Positions 44,257 to 54,166 of a stretch of DNA of 64,000 bases are shown in pieces; positions within the stretch are counted from its first letter, which is position 1; the number at the start of each line of letters is the position of its first letter. The position numbers and the translations under genes are program-made. The stretch is from DATAOG01 sp963798075 (GTDB lineage: Bacteria > Pseudomonadota > Alphaproteobacteria > Geminicoccales > Geminicoccaceae): the NCBI GenBank assembly GCA_963798075.1, contig CAWCRU010000031.1, positions 75,605 to 139,604 on the forward strand, in the 5' to 3' direction. The notes under the pieces were generated by a model that made no database searches, was not told the origin of the DNA, and was given only the letters and a program-made list of their open reading frames with translations.

Positions 44257-45306
44257 TCACTTCTTGGACGACCCGGTCGCGTCAGCCGGCGGCCAGCGCG
44301 AAGACGTGGCCGGCGCCGGGGGGAGCGGGTGCATGTGCCAGCTGGCGCCGCGGTCGTCGGAGCGGAAGACGTGGCCGTATTTGGTCGCGCAGAACAGGCG
44401 CTCGGGCGCGTGCGGGTCGAGGGCGATGGCAAAGATCGTGCTCTTCAGGGCCAGGCCTAAGTCGAGCGTTTGCCAGCTTTGGCCGTCGTCGGCGCTCGTG
44501 AACAGGGCCCCCTTGTCGCCGTCGAAGTCGTTGCCGGCGCCGACGTAGAGCCTGCCCGGATCATCCGGCGCGGCCGCGAGCGCCCGGCAGTAGGTGCCGC
44601 GCTCGCGCAGGAGCGGCAGCCGCAGAGCGCGCCAGTGGGCGCCGCGGTCGGCGCTGCGGAAGCAGCCGACGCGGGTTGCGACCGTCAGGGTCCCGGGCCG
44701 GTCGGGCCGCAGCGCCACGGCATGCAGGTCGACCGGGTCCTCGACCGTGTAGAGCCCCTCGGTGACGCAGGTCCAGCTCCTGCCGCCGTCCGTGCTGCGC
44801 AGGAGGCCGCCGATCTCGATGCTGGCATAGATCTCGTCGGGATCGGCGGGGTCGACCGCGATCCCGGTCACGCGCTTGGGCATGTCCGGATGCCGGGTCA
44901 CGTCGGGGTAGGCCGCCTCGATCGGAAGTCGCTCCCAGGTCTCGCCGCCGTCGCCGGTGCGCAGGATGGCGGCCGGCTCGCAGCCGGCGAGCATGACCAG
45001 GGGATCGTTCGGATCGAAGACCAGCGACCACACGGCCACCTCGGGCGCCGGCGCCGGCAGGCGCCGCCAGCGGTCGCCGCAATCGTCGCTGCGATAGATC
45101 CCGAGCTGGGTCCCGATGGTCACGCGCCCGGGGTGGTGCCGATCGGTCGCGATCGCGCGCACCTCGGGTGCTTCGTGCACGGCCTCGCCGATCGACTGCC
45201 AGGGCGCGCCGGCGCCGCGGCTGCGGAACAGGCCGGCGCTGACGAACCGGCCGGGGTCGGTGTCGCCCGCGAGCCCGACATAGACGAAAGGCTCCGTATC
45301 TGGCAT
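44257..45306 (-). CDS. Sialidase-like (BNR/Asp-box) beta-propeller protein
   Basis: 349 residues composed of repeated Asp-box blades: GIYRSDDCGDRWRRL, ILRTGDGGETWERL, LLRSTDGGRSWTCV, CFRSADRGAHWRAL, LFTSADDGQSWQTL and VFRSDDRGASWHMH. Six S-x-D-x-G-x-x-W boxes fit a six- or seven-bladed propeller of the exo-alpha-sialidase / YCF48 / VPS10 superfamily. No signal peptide is seen with ATG 45306, and sialidase catalytic Arg triad and Tyr are not identifiable, so a binding or structural role is more likely than sialic acid cleavage. Located 38 bases after a cupin gene in the sugar ABC run. Confidence 0.82.
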   Translation of the reverse strand: MPDTEPFVYVGLAGDTDPGRFVSAGLFRSRGAGAPWQSIGEAVHEAPEVRAIATDRHHPGRVTIGTQLGIYRSDDCGDRWRRLPAPAPEVAVWSLVFDPNDPLVMLAGCEPAAILRTGDGGETWERLPIEAAYPDVTRHPDMPKRVTGIAVDPADPDEIYASIEIGGLLRSTDGGRSWTCVTEGLYTVEDPVDLHAVALRPDRPGTLTVATRVGCFRSADRGAHWRALRLPLLRERGTYCRALAAAPDDPGRLYVGAGNDFDGDKGALFTSADDGQSWQTLDLGLALKSTIFAIALDPHAPERLFCATKYGHVFRSDDRGASWHMHPLPPAPATSSRWPPADATGSSKK

Positions 45307-45344
45307 CCGGGGGGTCTCGCCCAGGCCTTTGCCGCGGTGTCCGC

Positions 45345-45728
45345 CTATTCGGACCCGTAGTCGATCACCGGCGCGTCCTTGAGCGCGACCGCGAAGGCGA
45401 GGCAGCGGATCGACGCGTTCGGGCTCACCGGCTTCAGGCTGTGGACGGCATCGGGCGGGATCTTGACGAGGTCGCCCTGGGTGATCTCGCGCGTCTCGCC
45501 TTCGATCGTCATGAGCCCGCGGCCGCTCAGCACATAGTAGAACTCGAAGGTCGGGTGCTGGTGCGGATGCACCTCGCCGCCGCCCACGACCTCGAACTCG
45601 CTCACGAGCTCGAGATGGCCGCCCAGGGTCTCGGCGCGCAATTCGCGCGGCTGGAACAGCCACCAGACCGGCACCGTGCCCTGGTGTTCGGGCGACGGCG
45701 GCACCTGCTCGATCGACCGGACGTCCAT
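45345..45728 (-). CDS. Cupin-domain protein in sugar operon
   Basis: 127 residues. Motif 1 is GGGEVHPHQHPTFEFYYVLSG (two His, one Glu) and motif 2 GDLVKIPPDAVHSLKPV (third His), so the metal site is complete. Likely a small isomerase, lyase or sensor for the imported sugar or its acid. It lies between the binding-protein gene (74-base gap) and the propeller gene (38-base gap), all on one strand. An ATG at 45728 gives the standard length. Confidence 0.82.
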   Translation of the reverse strand: MDVRSIEQVPPSPEHQGTVPVWWLFQPRELRAETLGGHLELVSEFEVVGGGEVHPHQHPTFEFYYVLSGRGLMTIEGETREITQGDLVKIPPDAVHSLKPVSPNASIRCLAFAVALKDAPVIDYGSE

Positions 45729-45802
45729 GGCGTCGTTTTCCTTCGCTTGGAGATGGCAGGGGGGAGCCCGGACCGGCCAGCACTCCCCCGCAACGTTCGT
45801 GC

Positions 45803-46765
45803 CTACTTGACGTAGACGCGCTCGGCGATGGCGGTAAAGTCGCCGACGTTCTCTTTGGTCACCAAAGTAAAGGGGATCAGGATGTCTTTGGGCAGCTTGA
45901 CCCCCTTCAGCGCCAGATAGCAGCCCCAGACGCCGCCGCCGCCCTGGCCTTCGGGGTCCTGGAAGACGGTCGCGTCGAGGTCGCCCTTCTCGATCGCGGC
46001 GAGCGTCTCCGGCAGGCCGTCGACCCCGCTCATGTGGATCTTGCCGGCGAGGTCGAACTGGCGCACGGTCTGCAGCGCCCCCAGGATCATGTCGTCGTTG
46101 TTGGCGACGATGAAGTCGTAATTCTTGTCCTTGGTCAGCAGGCTCTCGGTCACCGACTGGCCCTTGCCGCGGTCATAGTCGGCGTACTGCTCGGTGAACT
46201 CGATCTTGTCGGCGAGGCCGGCGGACTGCAGGTAGCCCTTCATGCCGTCGTTGCGCGCGAGGTCGGTCACCTGGCCGGCGACGCCGCGCAGATAGATGCC
46301 GCGCAGCTTGTCCTTGCCGAGGTCCTTGTAGAGCCCGGCGAGGTAGCTGCCGAGCTTGACGCCGGAATCGGTCTGCTCGGAGCCCACGAAGGTCACGTAG
46401 TCGCCGCCGCCGGCCTTGCCGTTGAACTGGACGACGGGGATGCCTTTCTTGTTGGCGGCGGCGATCGAGGCGACCGAGGCCTCGAGGCTCGCGGCCTCGA
46501 AGGCAAGGCAATCGATGCCTTTGGCCATCATGCTCTCGACGTTGGTCAGCTCCTTGTTGGTGTCGTTGACGGCGTCGGTCTCGACGCAGTTGACGTCCAG
46601 CGCCTGGCAGGCGTTCTCGGCCGCCTTCTGCAAGGCCGCGACGTAGGGGAACGCGAGATTCTGGTACGAGATGCCGATGGTCGGCTGGTCGGCCGCCCTG
46701 AGCTCGCCGCCGGCGGCCAGCAGGCCCGCCGCCGCCAGCGCCGTCACGATCAGGTTCTTTGTCAT
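45803..46765 (-). CDS. Periplasmic sugar-binding protein of ABC transporter
   Basis: 320 residues. A signal peptide (NLIVTALAAAGLLAAGG, cleavage near RAADQP) is followed by TIGISYQNLAFPYVAALQKA, ESMMAKGIDCLAFEAASLEA, GIPVVQFNGKAGGGDYVTFV, YDFIVANNDDMILGALQTVR and MSGVDGLPETLAAIEKGDLD, typical of the RbsB/ChvE class binding pentoses or hexoses. The second ATG (46765) sits eight bases behind GGAGG and is preferred to the first (46771), which would be two bases away. It follows the ATPase and permease genes, the reverse of the usual order. Confidence 0.88.
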   Translation of the reverse strand: MTKNLIVTALAAAGLLAAGGELRAADQPTIGISYQNLAFPYVAALQKAAENACQALDVNCVETDAVNDTNKELTNVESMMAKGIDCLAFEAASLEASVASIAAANKKGIPVVQFNGKAGGGDYVTFVGSEQTDSGVKLGSYLAGLYKDLGKDKLRGIYLRGVAGQVTDLARNDGMKGYLQSAGLADKIEFTEQYADYDRGKGQSVTESLLTKDKNYDFIVANNDDMILGALQTVRQFDLAGKIHMSGVDGLPETLAAIEKGDLDATVFQDPEGQGGGGVWGCYLALKGVKLPKDILIPFTLVTKENVGDFTAIAERVYVK

Positions 46766-46839
46766 TTCCATCCCCTCCCTTTCGATACCGGTCCAGATCG
46801 CTTGCCGGATCGCCTGTTGCCGTCCTTTGTGCTCCCGTC

Positions 46840-47809
<970 letters not shown>

Positions 47810-47820
<11 letters not shown>

Positions 47821-49363
47821 GGCCGGCTCCCGCCGCCATGGCGACCAGCCGCTCCTCGCTCGCGTCGGCGCGCGCCATCTGGCCTGCCAGGCGCCCGTCG
47901 CGCATCACCAGGATGCGATCGCTCATGCCCAGGATCTCGGGCAGCTCGGAGGAGATCAGCAGCACCGCGAGCCCGTCCCTGGCGAGGCGGTCGATGCTGG
48001 CGTGGACCTCGGCCTTGGCGACGACGTCGATGCCGCGGGTCGGCTCGTCGAGGATCAAAACTTTGGGCTCCGGCATCAGCGAGCGGCCGAGCACGACCTT
48101 CTGCTGGTTGCCGCCCGAGAGCGTCGCGACCTCCTGGGCGGGCGAGGCGGCGCGGACCTGGAGCGCCTTGAGCAGCCGCTGCACGACCGCCTGCTCGGTC
48201 CGGCGCTGCACGAAGCCTGCCCGGCTCAGTCCCGGCAGGGCGGCGAGCGCCATGTTCTCGCTCACCGACAGCATCGGGACGAGGCCGCGGGCATGCCGGT
48301 CCTCGGGCGCCATCGCGATCCCGGCGGCGAGCGCCTGCCGGGGCGAGCGGATGCGGAGCGTGCGACCGTCGATGCGGATCGTGCCGCCGTCGGCAGGGGC
48401 CAGGCCATAGAGCGTCTCGGCGACGGCGCTGCGGCCGGCGCCGATGATGCCATAGAGCCCGACGATCTCGCGCGCCCGGACGCTGAACGAGAGGGGCTGG
48501 AACCTGCCGCGGCACGTCAGGTCGGCGACCTCGAGGCGCAGCTTTCCGGGTGCGGCGGCACTGTGCGGAAACAGCGCCGAGAGGTCGCGCCCGACCATGG
48601 CCCGCACGAGGGCCGCCTCGGTCCAGTCGGCGACCGGCGCGCTCGCGACCTTGGCGCCGTCGCGCAGCACCGTGACCCGGTCGCTCACGGCGAAGATCTC
48701 GTCGAGCTTGTGCGAGATGTAGACGACCGTCGTGCCCCGCGCGACCAGGCGCTCGATGATGCGGAAGAGCTCGCGCGCCTCCTTGACCGAGAGCGACGAG
48801 GTCGGCTCGTCCAGGATCAGAACCCTGGGTGCCGCGGCGATCCCCTTGACGATCTCCGCGAGCTGCCGGTCGGCGAGGCTGAGGGATGCGACCTTGGCGT
48901 GCGGCTCGAGGCGGACGCCGCAAGCCGCGAGATGGCACCGCGCGGCGTCCGCGGTCCGACGCCTGCTGATGAAGCCCGGCAGGCGCGCCGCCGGCTCGCG
49001 GCCGAGCAGGATGTTCTCGGCGACGCTGAGCTCGGGCAACAGGCTCAACTCCTGATGGACGAGCGCGATGCCGTGCGCGCGCGCCTGCGCCGGGGTCGCG
49101 ATCTGGACCGGCTCGCCGTCGATCGCGATCGAACCGCCGTAGTCCGCGAACAGGCCGGCGAGCACCCGCATGAGCGTCGACTTGCCGGCGCCGTTCTCGC
49201 CGACGAGGCCGTGCACCTCCGCGGCCGCGAGATCGAGGTCGACCCCGGCAACCGCGGTGGTGGCGGCGAACGTCTTGCGGATGCCGGTCATGCGGACGAC
49301 CGGTGCGAGCGGCGCGGCCGCCGGCCGCGCGTCCGGCTGCACCCGCGGCGCCGCGGGGCTCAT
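47810..49363 (-). CDS. Sugar ABC transporter ATP-binding protein, double-domain (RbsA/MglA type)
   Basis: 517 residues with two ABC modules. Module 1: Walker A GENGAGKSTLMRVLAG, Q-loop HQELSLLPELSVAEN, signature LSLADRQLAEIVKG, Walker B VLILDEPTSSL, H-loop YISHKLDEIF. Module 2: degenerate Walker A GIIGAGRSAVAETL, LSGGNQQKVVLGRSLM, VLILDEPTRGID and LISSELPEIL. This asymmetry is normal for the class. It is the first gene of the second sugar operon. A 16-residue Pro/Ala-rich N-extension precedes the domain, so an internal start is possible. Confidence 0.9.
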
Positions 49364-49427
49364 GGGCCCCTCATCGACGGCAGGAAGAGCGCGGCCCTCG
49401 AACCACGGGTTCGCGTTCCGCGGCGGC

Positions 49428-49991
49428 TCAGCGCTCGAGCTTGGTGATCTTGGCGCCTTGAATTGAGAGATCGCCCATCAGGCCCTTCTGGCCGAAGACG
49501 AAGGCGATGACCGGGCTGGTCGCCATGACCGAGCTCATGTTGGCGCTCTTGCCCGCGTCGATCATGGTGACCTGGGCGTTGGCGCCCGCCTCCCAGCCGG
49601 AGCTGTTGCGGAACTTCTCCAGCGCCTCGGCCGTCATGAACATGATGATCTGGGTGTACTTCTCGGCCCCGAGCTGGAGGCCGATCGAGGCCGAGGCCGT
49701 GCTGTAGTAGCCGGCCGTCTGGCCGCCGACGAGCAGAGCCCCTTCGCCGAAGGAACCGCCGACGCCGAAGGCGGCCTTGGTCACCGCGGGAAAGACGAGC
49801 ACGCCCTGCGCTTTCTCGGCGGCCGCCTTGCAGCCCGCGATCTGGGTGGCACACTGCTCGCGCGCCGCCGCGACGCCGGCATCGATCTCGGCTGCCGTCT
49901 TGGCGGTGGCCGCAGACGGCAGGGCGAAGGTCAGGATGCCAAAGAGGCTCGCCGCCATCGCCGCCAGCCGCAGATCATTCATGCTTCGCAT
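49428..49991 (-). CDS. SYLF/YSC84-like lipid-binding protein
   Basis: 187 residues: a signal peptide (FGILTFALPSAATA) and a SYLF domain. KAQGVLVFPAVTKAAFGVGG, GYYSTASASIGLQLGAEKYT, IIMFMTAEALEKFRNSSGW and EAGANAQVTMIDAG match the bacterial DUF500/YSC84 family, proposed to bind phosphoinositides or other lipids in the periplasm. Located 148 bases downstream of the lipid ABC operon's auxiliary lipoprotein, on the same strand, which fits a lipid-related role but does not prove one. Confidence 0.87.
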   Translation of the reverse strand: MRSMNDLRLAAMAASLFGILTFALPSAATAKTAAEIDAGVAAAREQCATQIAGCKAAAEKAQGVLVFPAVTKAAFGVGGSFGEGALLVGGQTAGYYSTASASIGLQLGAEKYTQIIMFMTAEALEKFRNSSGWEAGANAQVTMIDAGKSANMSSVMATSPVIAFVFGQKGLMGDLSIQGAKITKLER

Positions 49992-50139
49992 TCGCTTCTC
50001 CCTAGGTGGACCGCCGCAACCATAGGCCGAAATTCATGGTCTGGCTCGCTTTCGCAACGATAGGGCCCTCGAACGCGGCCCTCCAAGCCCTTTCTGCCTG
50101 CGGCTCAGGCGGGATGCGATCGCCGCGGGCGGGCTCCCT

Positions 50140-50781
50140 TCAGCTCGCCTTGCGGGCGCCTTCGCCGGTCACGAGCGTCCATTCCACCAGGCGCTTCAGC
50201 ACTTTGCCCAGGGCATCGTCGAAGGCGGCCGCGATCGCGACCAGGTCCCCGGCCGCGCCGGGGACGCTGCGGCCGATTTCGGTCGTGCCGACCACCTCGC
50301 GCTTGGGCATGGTCATGAGGCGCGCCGAGATCGCGACCCGGGCCACGGGCGGACCGGGGTCGCTCTGCTGGGCCTGAAACGCCTCGAGGTCGGTCTGGAG
50401 CATGAAGTCCGGGCGCACGTCGGAGCGCCTGCCGGCGACGACCGCGATCGCGCCCGAGTTCTGGAAGGACTGGATGATCAGCGGCTCGAGCATGTCCGCC
50501 GGCCGATCGACCCAGGTGGCATCGGCGTAGTATTCGACCTCGATGCCGCTGGTGCGGGCGATGCGGACGCTGTCGATCGAGGGCACGGTGGTCGGCCGGT
50601 CGACCACCAGCGACCAGGCGACCTTGGGCAGATCGTCCGCGAAGGTGGTCTTGGCGGTCAGGCGGAATTCGCGCGGCGGCGGCTGGCCCGGGAGCTGGCA
50701 GGCGGCGAGCGCCGAGAGGGGCACCAGCGCCGCCATCCGGATCAGCCGGCGCCGGCCGCAGTCCACGACGTTGGCGTTCAT
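50140..50781 (-). CDS. ABC-type transport auxiliary lipoprotein (PqiC/DUF330-like)
   Basis: 213 residues. After RRRLIRMAALVPLSALAACQ (lipobox LAAC) comes FRLTAKTTFADDLPKVAWSL, VDSVRIARTSGIEVEYYADA-like strands, TWVDRPADMLEPLIIQSFQN and DFMLQTDLEAFQA, the ABC_trans_aux / PqiC domain. It probably links the MlaD-type ring to the outer membrane. The ATG at 50781 is chosen over 50811. It is the last gene of the operon with mlaD-, mlaF- and mlaE-like genes; the gap to mlaD is 68 bases. Confidence 0.83.
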   Translation of the reverse strand: MNANVVDCGRRRLIRMAALVPLSALAACQLPGQPPPREFRLTAKTTFADDLPKVAWSLVVDRPTTVPSIDSVRIARTSGIEVEYYADATWVDRPADMLEPLIIQSFQNSGAIAVVAGRRSDVRPDFMLQTDLEAFQAQQSDPGPPVARVAISARLMTMPKREVVGTTEIGRSVPGAAGDLVAIAAAFDDALGKVLKRLVEWTLVTGEGARKAS

Positions 50782-50849
50782 GGGCGGTTCTCTCGTGATG
50801 GCGCTCCGCATCGTAAGGCTCTCGCGGCTCCTGGGCTCGAGGGTGCGGG

Positions 50850-51857
50850 TCAGGGCGTCACGCCCTGGCCCCGGTTGCCGAACAGGAAGCGGGCCGGATC
50901 GCGCTTGATCTCATCGGTCACCGCCGTGATCTCGTCAACCATGCGTTGGGCATCCTGCGCCAGGCCGGTGTATTCGTACAGGCCGCTCTGGGTAAAGTCG
51001 CGCAGGCCGTCCCGGTTCTCGGCGACCGCGGCGTTGATCTGGTCGGCCATCCGCCGCACCGAGCCCGCCGTCGTGGTCCACTCCTTGATCAGCGAGCCGA
51101 TGGCGTCCTGGTTGCCTTGCAGGGTCGCATCGAGGGTGGTCGCGGCCTGCGAGACCTTGCCGGTCGCAGTCTTGGCATCGGCCACGATGCCATCGAGGAC
51201 GGGTCCGCGCTCGCGCAGGCTTCTGGCCATGACCGCGACGTCGGCGACGATCTGGGTCAGGTTGCCGCCGTTCGACTGGAGCTCGTCGTCGACGCCGGTC
51301 AGCAGCCGGTTCAGCCGCTCGATCACCTCGGGCAATTGCTTCGCGATGTCGCCGGCGCTCTCCTGCAGCTGCTCCAGTCCGGACGGGATGGTCGGGATCT
51401 CGGGGGCCGGCTGGTCGCCGCCCACGAGGCGCACGGGCGTGCCGGGGTTGAAGTCGAGGTTGACCAGCAGGAGGCCGGTCAACAGGCTCTGCGACTCCAG
51501 CTGGGCGCGAAACCCGGCCGCGATCATGCGCTCGATCTGATCTTGGTAGGACCCGCCGGGCTTCATGCCGACGACACCGATGCGGGCGGGGTCGAACTGC
51601 ATGACCACCGGGATCCGGGCGCTGACCTGCTTGGGATCGAACAGGACCCGGATGCCGGTCACCTCGCCGATCGTGACGCCGCGAAAGTCGACCGGGGCGC
51701 CGACCCGGAGGCCCTTCACCGAGCCCGGGAAGTAGGCGATGAAGGTGTTGCGCTCGGCGAACCAGCGGCCGTGGCCGAACAGCAAGAGACCGACCACGAG
51801 CAACGCGATCGCGCCGACCACGAAGGCCCCGATCACCGCCGGATTGGCTTTGCTCAT
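50850..51857 (-). CDS. MCE-domain lipid-binding protein (MlaD-like)
   Basis: 335 residues. An N-terminal anchor (IGAFVVGAIALLVVGLLLFG) is followed by an MCE domain (TFIAYFPGSVKGLRVGAPVD, FRGVTIGEVTGIRV) and a long helical C-terminal region (about 180-320) with many Gln/Ala. The length exceeds E. coli MlaD (~180 residues) and fits the longer alphaproteobacterial/PqiB-like forms whose helices build a periplasmic tunnel. MCE hexamers carry phospholipids across the periplasm. It overlaps the ATPase gene by four bases. Confidence 0.9.
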   Translation of the reverse strand: MSKANPAVIGAFVVGAIALLVVGLLLFGHGRWFAERNTFIAYFPGSVKGLRVGAPVDFRGVTIGEVTGIRVLFDPKQVSARIPVVMQFDPARIGVVGMKPGGSYQDQIERMIAAGFRAQLESQSLLTGLLLVNLDFNPGTPVRLVGGDQPAPEIPTIPSGLEQLQESAGDIAKQLPEVIERLNRLLTGVDDELQSNGGNLTQIVADVAVMARSLRERGPVLDGIVADAKTATGKVSQAATTLDATLQGNQDAIGSLIKEWTTTAGSVRRMADQINAAVAENRDGLRDFTQSGLYEYTGLAQDAQRMVDEITAVTDEIKRDPARFLFGNRGQGVTP

Positions 51858-52732
51858 CGGCTGTTCGCCTCCCTGCCAGCCCCTTTCGACCTGCGATCGG
51901 CCGGGGACGCGCCCGGCTGCGCGCTGCCGCCCCGGGTCAGGAACTCTTCCACTTTCGGATCCGGCGGCCGGGCGAGCAGATCGTGCGGGTCGCCGGTCGC
52001 GAGCTGGCTTTTGGTCTCCGGATCGAGAAACACCGAATTGTCGGCGATCGCGAAGATGCTGGAAAGCTCGTGGGTCACCATGACGGTGGTCACGCCCAGG
52101 CTGTCGCGCAGGTCGAGGATCAGCTCGTCGAGCCGGCGCGAGCTGATCGGGTCGAGGCCCGCCGACGGTTCGTCGAAGAACAGGATTTCCGGGTCCATCG
52201 CCATCGCGCGCGCGAGGCCCGCCCGCTTGCGCATGCCGCCGCTGATCGCCGCGGGATAGTAGTCCTCGAAGCCGGCAAGGCCGACCAGGGCGAGCTTGAG
52301 CGCGGCGACCGCGCGAATGTCGGACCGGCTGAGGTCGGTGTACTCGCCGAGCGGCAGAGCGACGTTCTCCTGCAAGGTCATCGAGCTCCAGAGCGCACCC
52401 TGCTGATAGAGGACGCCAAAGCGGCGCATGAGCAGCTCGCGGCCGTCGCGGTCGGCGTCCCAGAAGCTCACCCCGCCGTACAGGACCTGGCCGCGGGCCG
52501 GCCGCTTGAGGCCGATCATCTGGCGCATCAGCGTGCTCTTGCCGGAGCCGCTGGCGCCCATGATGACGAAGATGTCGCCGTGCCGGATCGTGAAGTTCAT
52601 CTTCTCGATCAGGACCAGGCTGCCGTAGGCGATCGCCATGTCCTGGACGACGATGTGCGCCTCCGGCGCCGTGCTCGGCGGCGCGGCGACCGGGGGCGTT
52701 TGGGCGACCGCTTCGTCAGATGCCGAGCGCAT
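51854..52732 (-). CDS. Lipid ABC transporter ATP-binding protein (MlaF-like)
   Basis: 292 residues. Walker A GASGSGKSTLMRQMIG, Q-loop YQQGALWSSMTLQENVA, signature SGGMRKRAGLARAMAM, Walker B EILFFDEPSAGLDPIS and H-loop VTHELSSIFAIADNS match MlaF. The N-terminal ~25 residues are an extra Pro/Ala extension and the C-terminal ~25 are basic. It overlaps the permease gene by 17 bases and mlaD by 4, so the three proteins are made together as the inner-membrane MlaFED complex. Confidence 0.9.
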   Translation of the reverse strand: MRSASDEAVAQTPPVAAPPSTAPEAHIVVQDMAIAYGSLVLIEKMNFTIRHGDIFVIMGASGSGKSTLMRQMIGLKRPARGQVLYGGVSFWDADRDGRELLMRRFGVLYQQGALWSSMTLQENVALPLGEYTDLSRSDIRAVAALKLALVGLAGFEDYYPAAISGGMRKRAGLARAMAMDPEILFFDEPSAGLDPISSRRLDELILDLRDSLGVTTVMVTHELSSIFAIADNSVFLDPETKSQLATGDPHDLLARPPDPKVEEFLTRGGSAQPGASPADRRSKGAGREANSR

Positions 52733-53849
52733 CGTAGATCACCGTCAAGATCGCCATCGACACGACGATCAGGACGATCGAGGTCACGACCGCGCTGGTG
52801 GTCGCCTCGCCGACCGCGGCCGAGCTGCGGCCGGACTGGATGCCGCGCAGGCAGCCGGCAATCGCGACCAGGGTGCCGTAGACCGCGGCCTTGAACAGGC
52901 CGCCCCCGAAGTCGATCAGGCGCACGCCGTCCTGGGTCGCCTGGTAGTAGGTGGCGGGCGGCAGGTCGAGGAACAGCACGCCGACGAAGGCGCCGCCGAA
53001 GATGCCCATGAAGTCCGCATAGAGGCAGAGCAGGGGCGTCATCAGGATCAGCGCCAGCATGCGCGGCAGGACCAGGAAATCCATCGGCGCGAAGCCGAAG
53101 GTGGAGAGCGCGTCGATCTCCTCGTTGACCTGCATGGTGCCGAGCTGGGCGGCGAAGGCGGCACCGGTCCGGCCGGCGAGGATGATGCCGACCATCATCG
53201 CGGCCATGTCGCGCGCGGTGCCGATCGCGACCAGGGGTGCGACGTAGATCTGGGCGCCGAACTGGAGCAGCTGGACCGAGCCCAGAAAAGCCAGGATCAC
53301 GCCGACCAGGAAGCTGATCAGGCTGACGATCGGCAAGGCCCGGGCGCCGACCTCCTGGATGGTCAGCACGAGGTCCGAGCGGCGGAAGCGCGCGCGGCCG
53401 GTGAGCAGGCGGCCAAAGGCAAGCGTCGCCTCGCCGAGGAAGGCGAGCATGGCGCGGGCGTCGGCGCCGAAGGCAAGGGTCGCTTCGCCCACCCGCGCGA
53501 GGACGCCCGCGGGCAGGTGCGGCGCCGCCCGGCCGGCCGGCGGTACCGCGGTCGCCAGGCGATAGAGCCGGCAGGCGCCGACCGGCAAGCCGCCCGGGTC
53601 GAGCTCGAGGCCCCGCTCCCGGCAAAGCCGCTCGAGCTGGAGAAGGAACACGATCAGGCCCGTGTCCCAGCGCTGCAGCTCGGAGGCCTCGAAGCGGACG
53701 TCCGCGGTCGCCTCGAGCGCTTCCGCGACGGTTGCCGCGGCTGGCAGCGGGCGCCCGAGCTGCCAGACGCCTTCGAGGTGAAGCGTGCTCGTCGGCCCGG
53801 CTTCCTCGATCCGGCAGCTGGCCCCCGGCGCCTCCTCCGGCTGCGTCAC
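52716..53849 (-). CDS. Lipid ABC transporter permease with N-terminal STAS-like region (MlaE-like)
   Basis: 377 residues. The first ~120 resemble a STAS/MlaB-like region (LEGVWQLGRPLPAAATVAEA, FEASELQRWDTGLIVFLLQL), fused here to the permease. The MlaE domain has IQEVGARALPIVSLISFLVG, LAFLGSVQLLQFGAQIYVAP, AGRTGAAFAAQLGTMQVNEE, IDALSTFGFAPMDFLVLPRM and GGLFKAAVYGTLVAIAGCLRG, five or six membrane segments. In E. coli MlaB is a separate subunit; fusion explains why no mlaB gene follows. First gene of the operon. Confidence 0.9.
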   Translation of the reverse strand: MTQPEEAPGASCRIEEAGPTSTLHLEGVWQLGRPLPAAATVAEALEATADVRFEASELQRWDTGLIVFLLQLERLCRERGLELDPGGLPVGACRLYRLATAVPPAGRAAPHLPAGVLARVGEATLAFGADARAMLAFLGEATLAFGRLLTGRARFRRSDLVLTIQEVGARALPIVSLISFLVGVILAFLGSVQLLQFGAQIYVAPLVAIGTARDMAAMMVGIILAGRTGAAFAAQLGTMQVNEEIDALSTFGFAPMDFLVLPRMLALILMTPLLCLYADFMGIFGGAFVGVLFLDLPPATYYQATQDGVRLIDFGGGLFKAAVYGTLVAIAGCLRGIQSGRSSAAVGEATTSAVVTSIVLIVVSMAILTVIYDALGI

Positions 53850-54166
53850 GAGTAGGGTTGCGTCACGGGGGCGCGCTCCCTTGGGCTCACCTTCGGCATC
53901 GCATCACCGTACCGCCGCGGGTCATAGCGCGCCCATCCGGATTTGACCAGCGCAGCGGCCCCCCAGCTCGAGTATGATCGAGGTTGAAGGCGCCGTCTGC
54001 CGATCTCGTCGCCCATGCGGCGGACGCCATCGGGGGAGCCGTTGAAGTGTGCGCCAATGACCGCTTCCCCTGGATCGGGGACGGGCTACGATCAGAGGTC
54101 CCGGGGCTCGGGTGGGTTGGCTCCGAACGAGGTCTGGAACTCGTCGGTCGGGTCGGGAAGCGGGTC
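53850..54166. other. Divergent intergenic region between the lipid ABC operon and the FCD regulator
   Basis: About 320 bases. The regulator frame can be read back to a TTG at 53984, but that extension (residues 1-61) has no family resemblance, so I treat it as leader. A TATGAT box at 53973-53978 could be a -10 element for the regulator, without a clear -35 at proper spacing. No other supported feature. Confidence 0.4.

Noticed and set aside
44257..45306. Propeller annotated as an active exo-sialidase
   Set aside because: Asp-boxes alone are structural. The catalytic Arg triad, Tyr and Glu cannot be identified, and no sialic acid genes are near.
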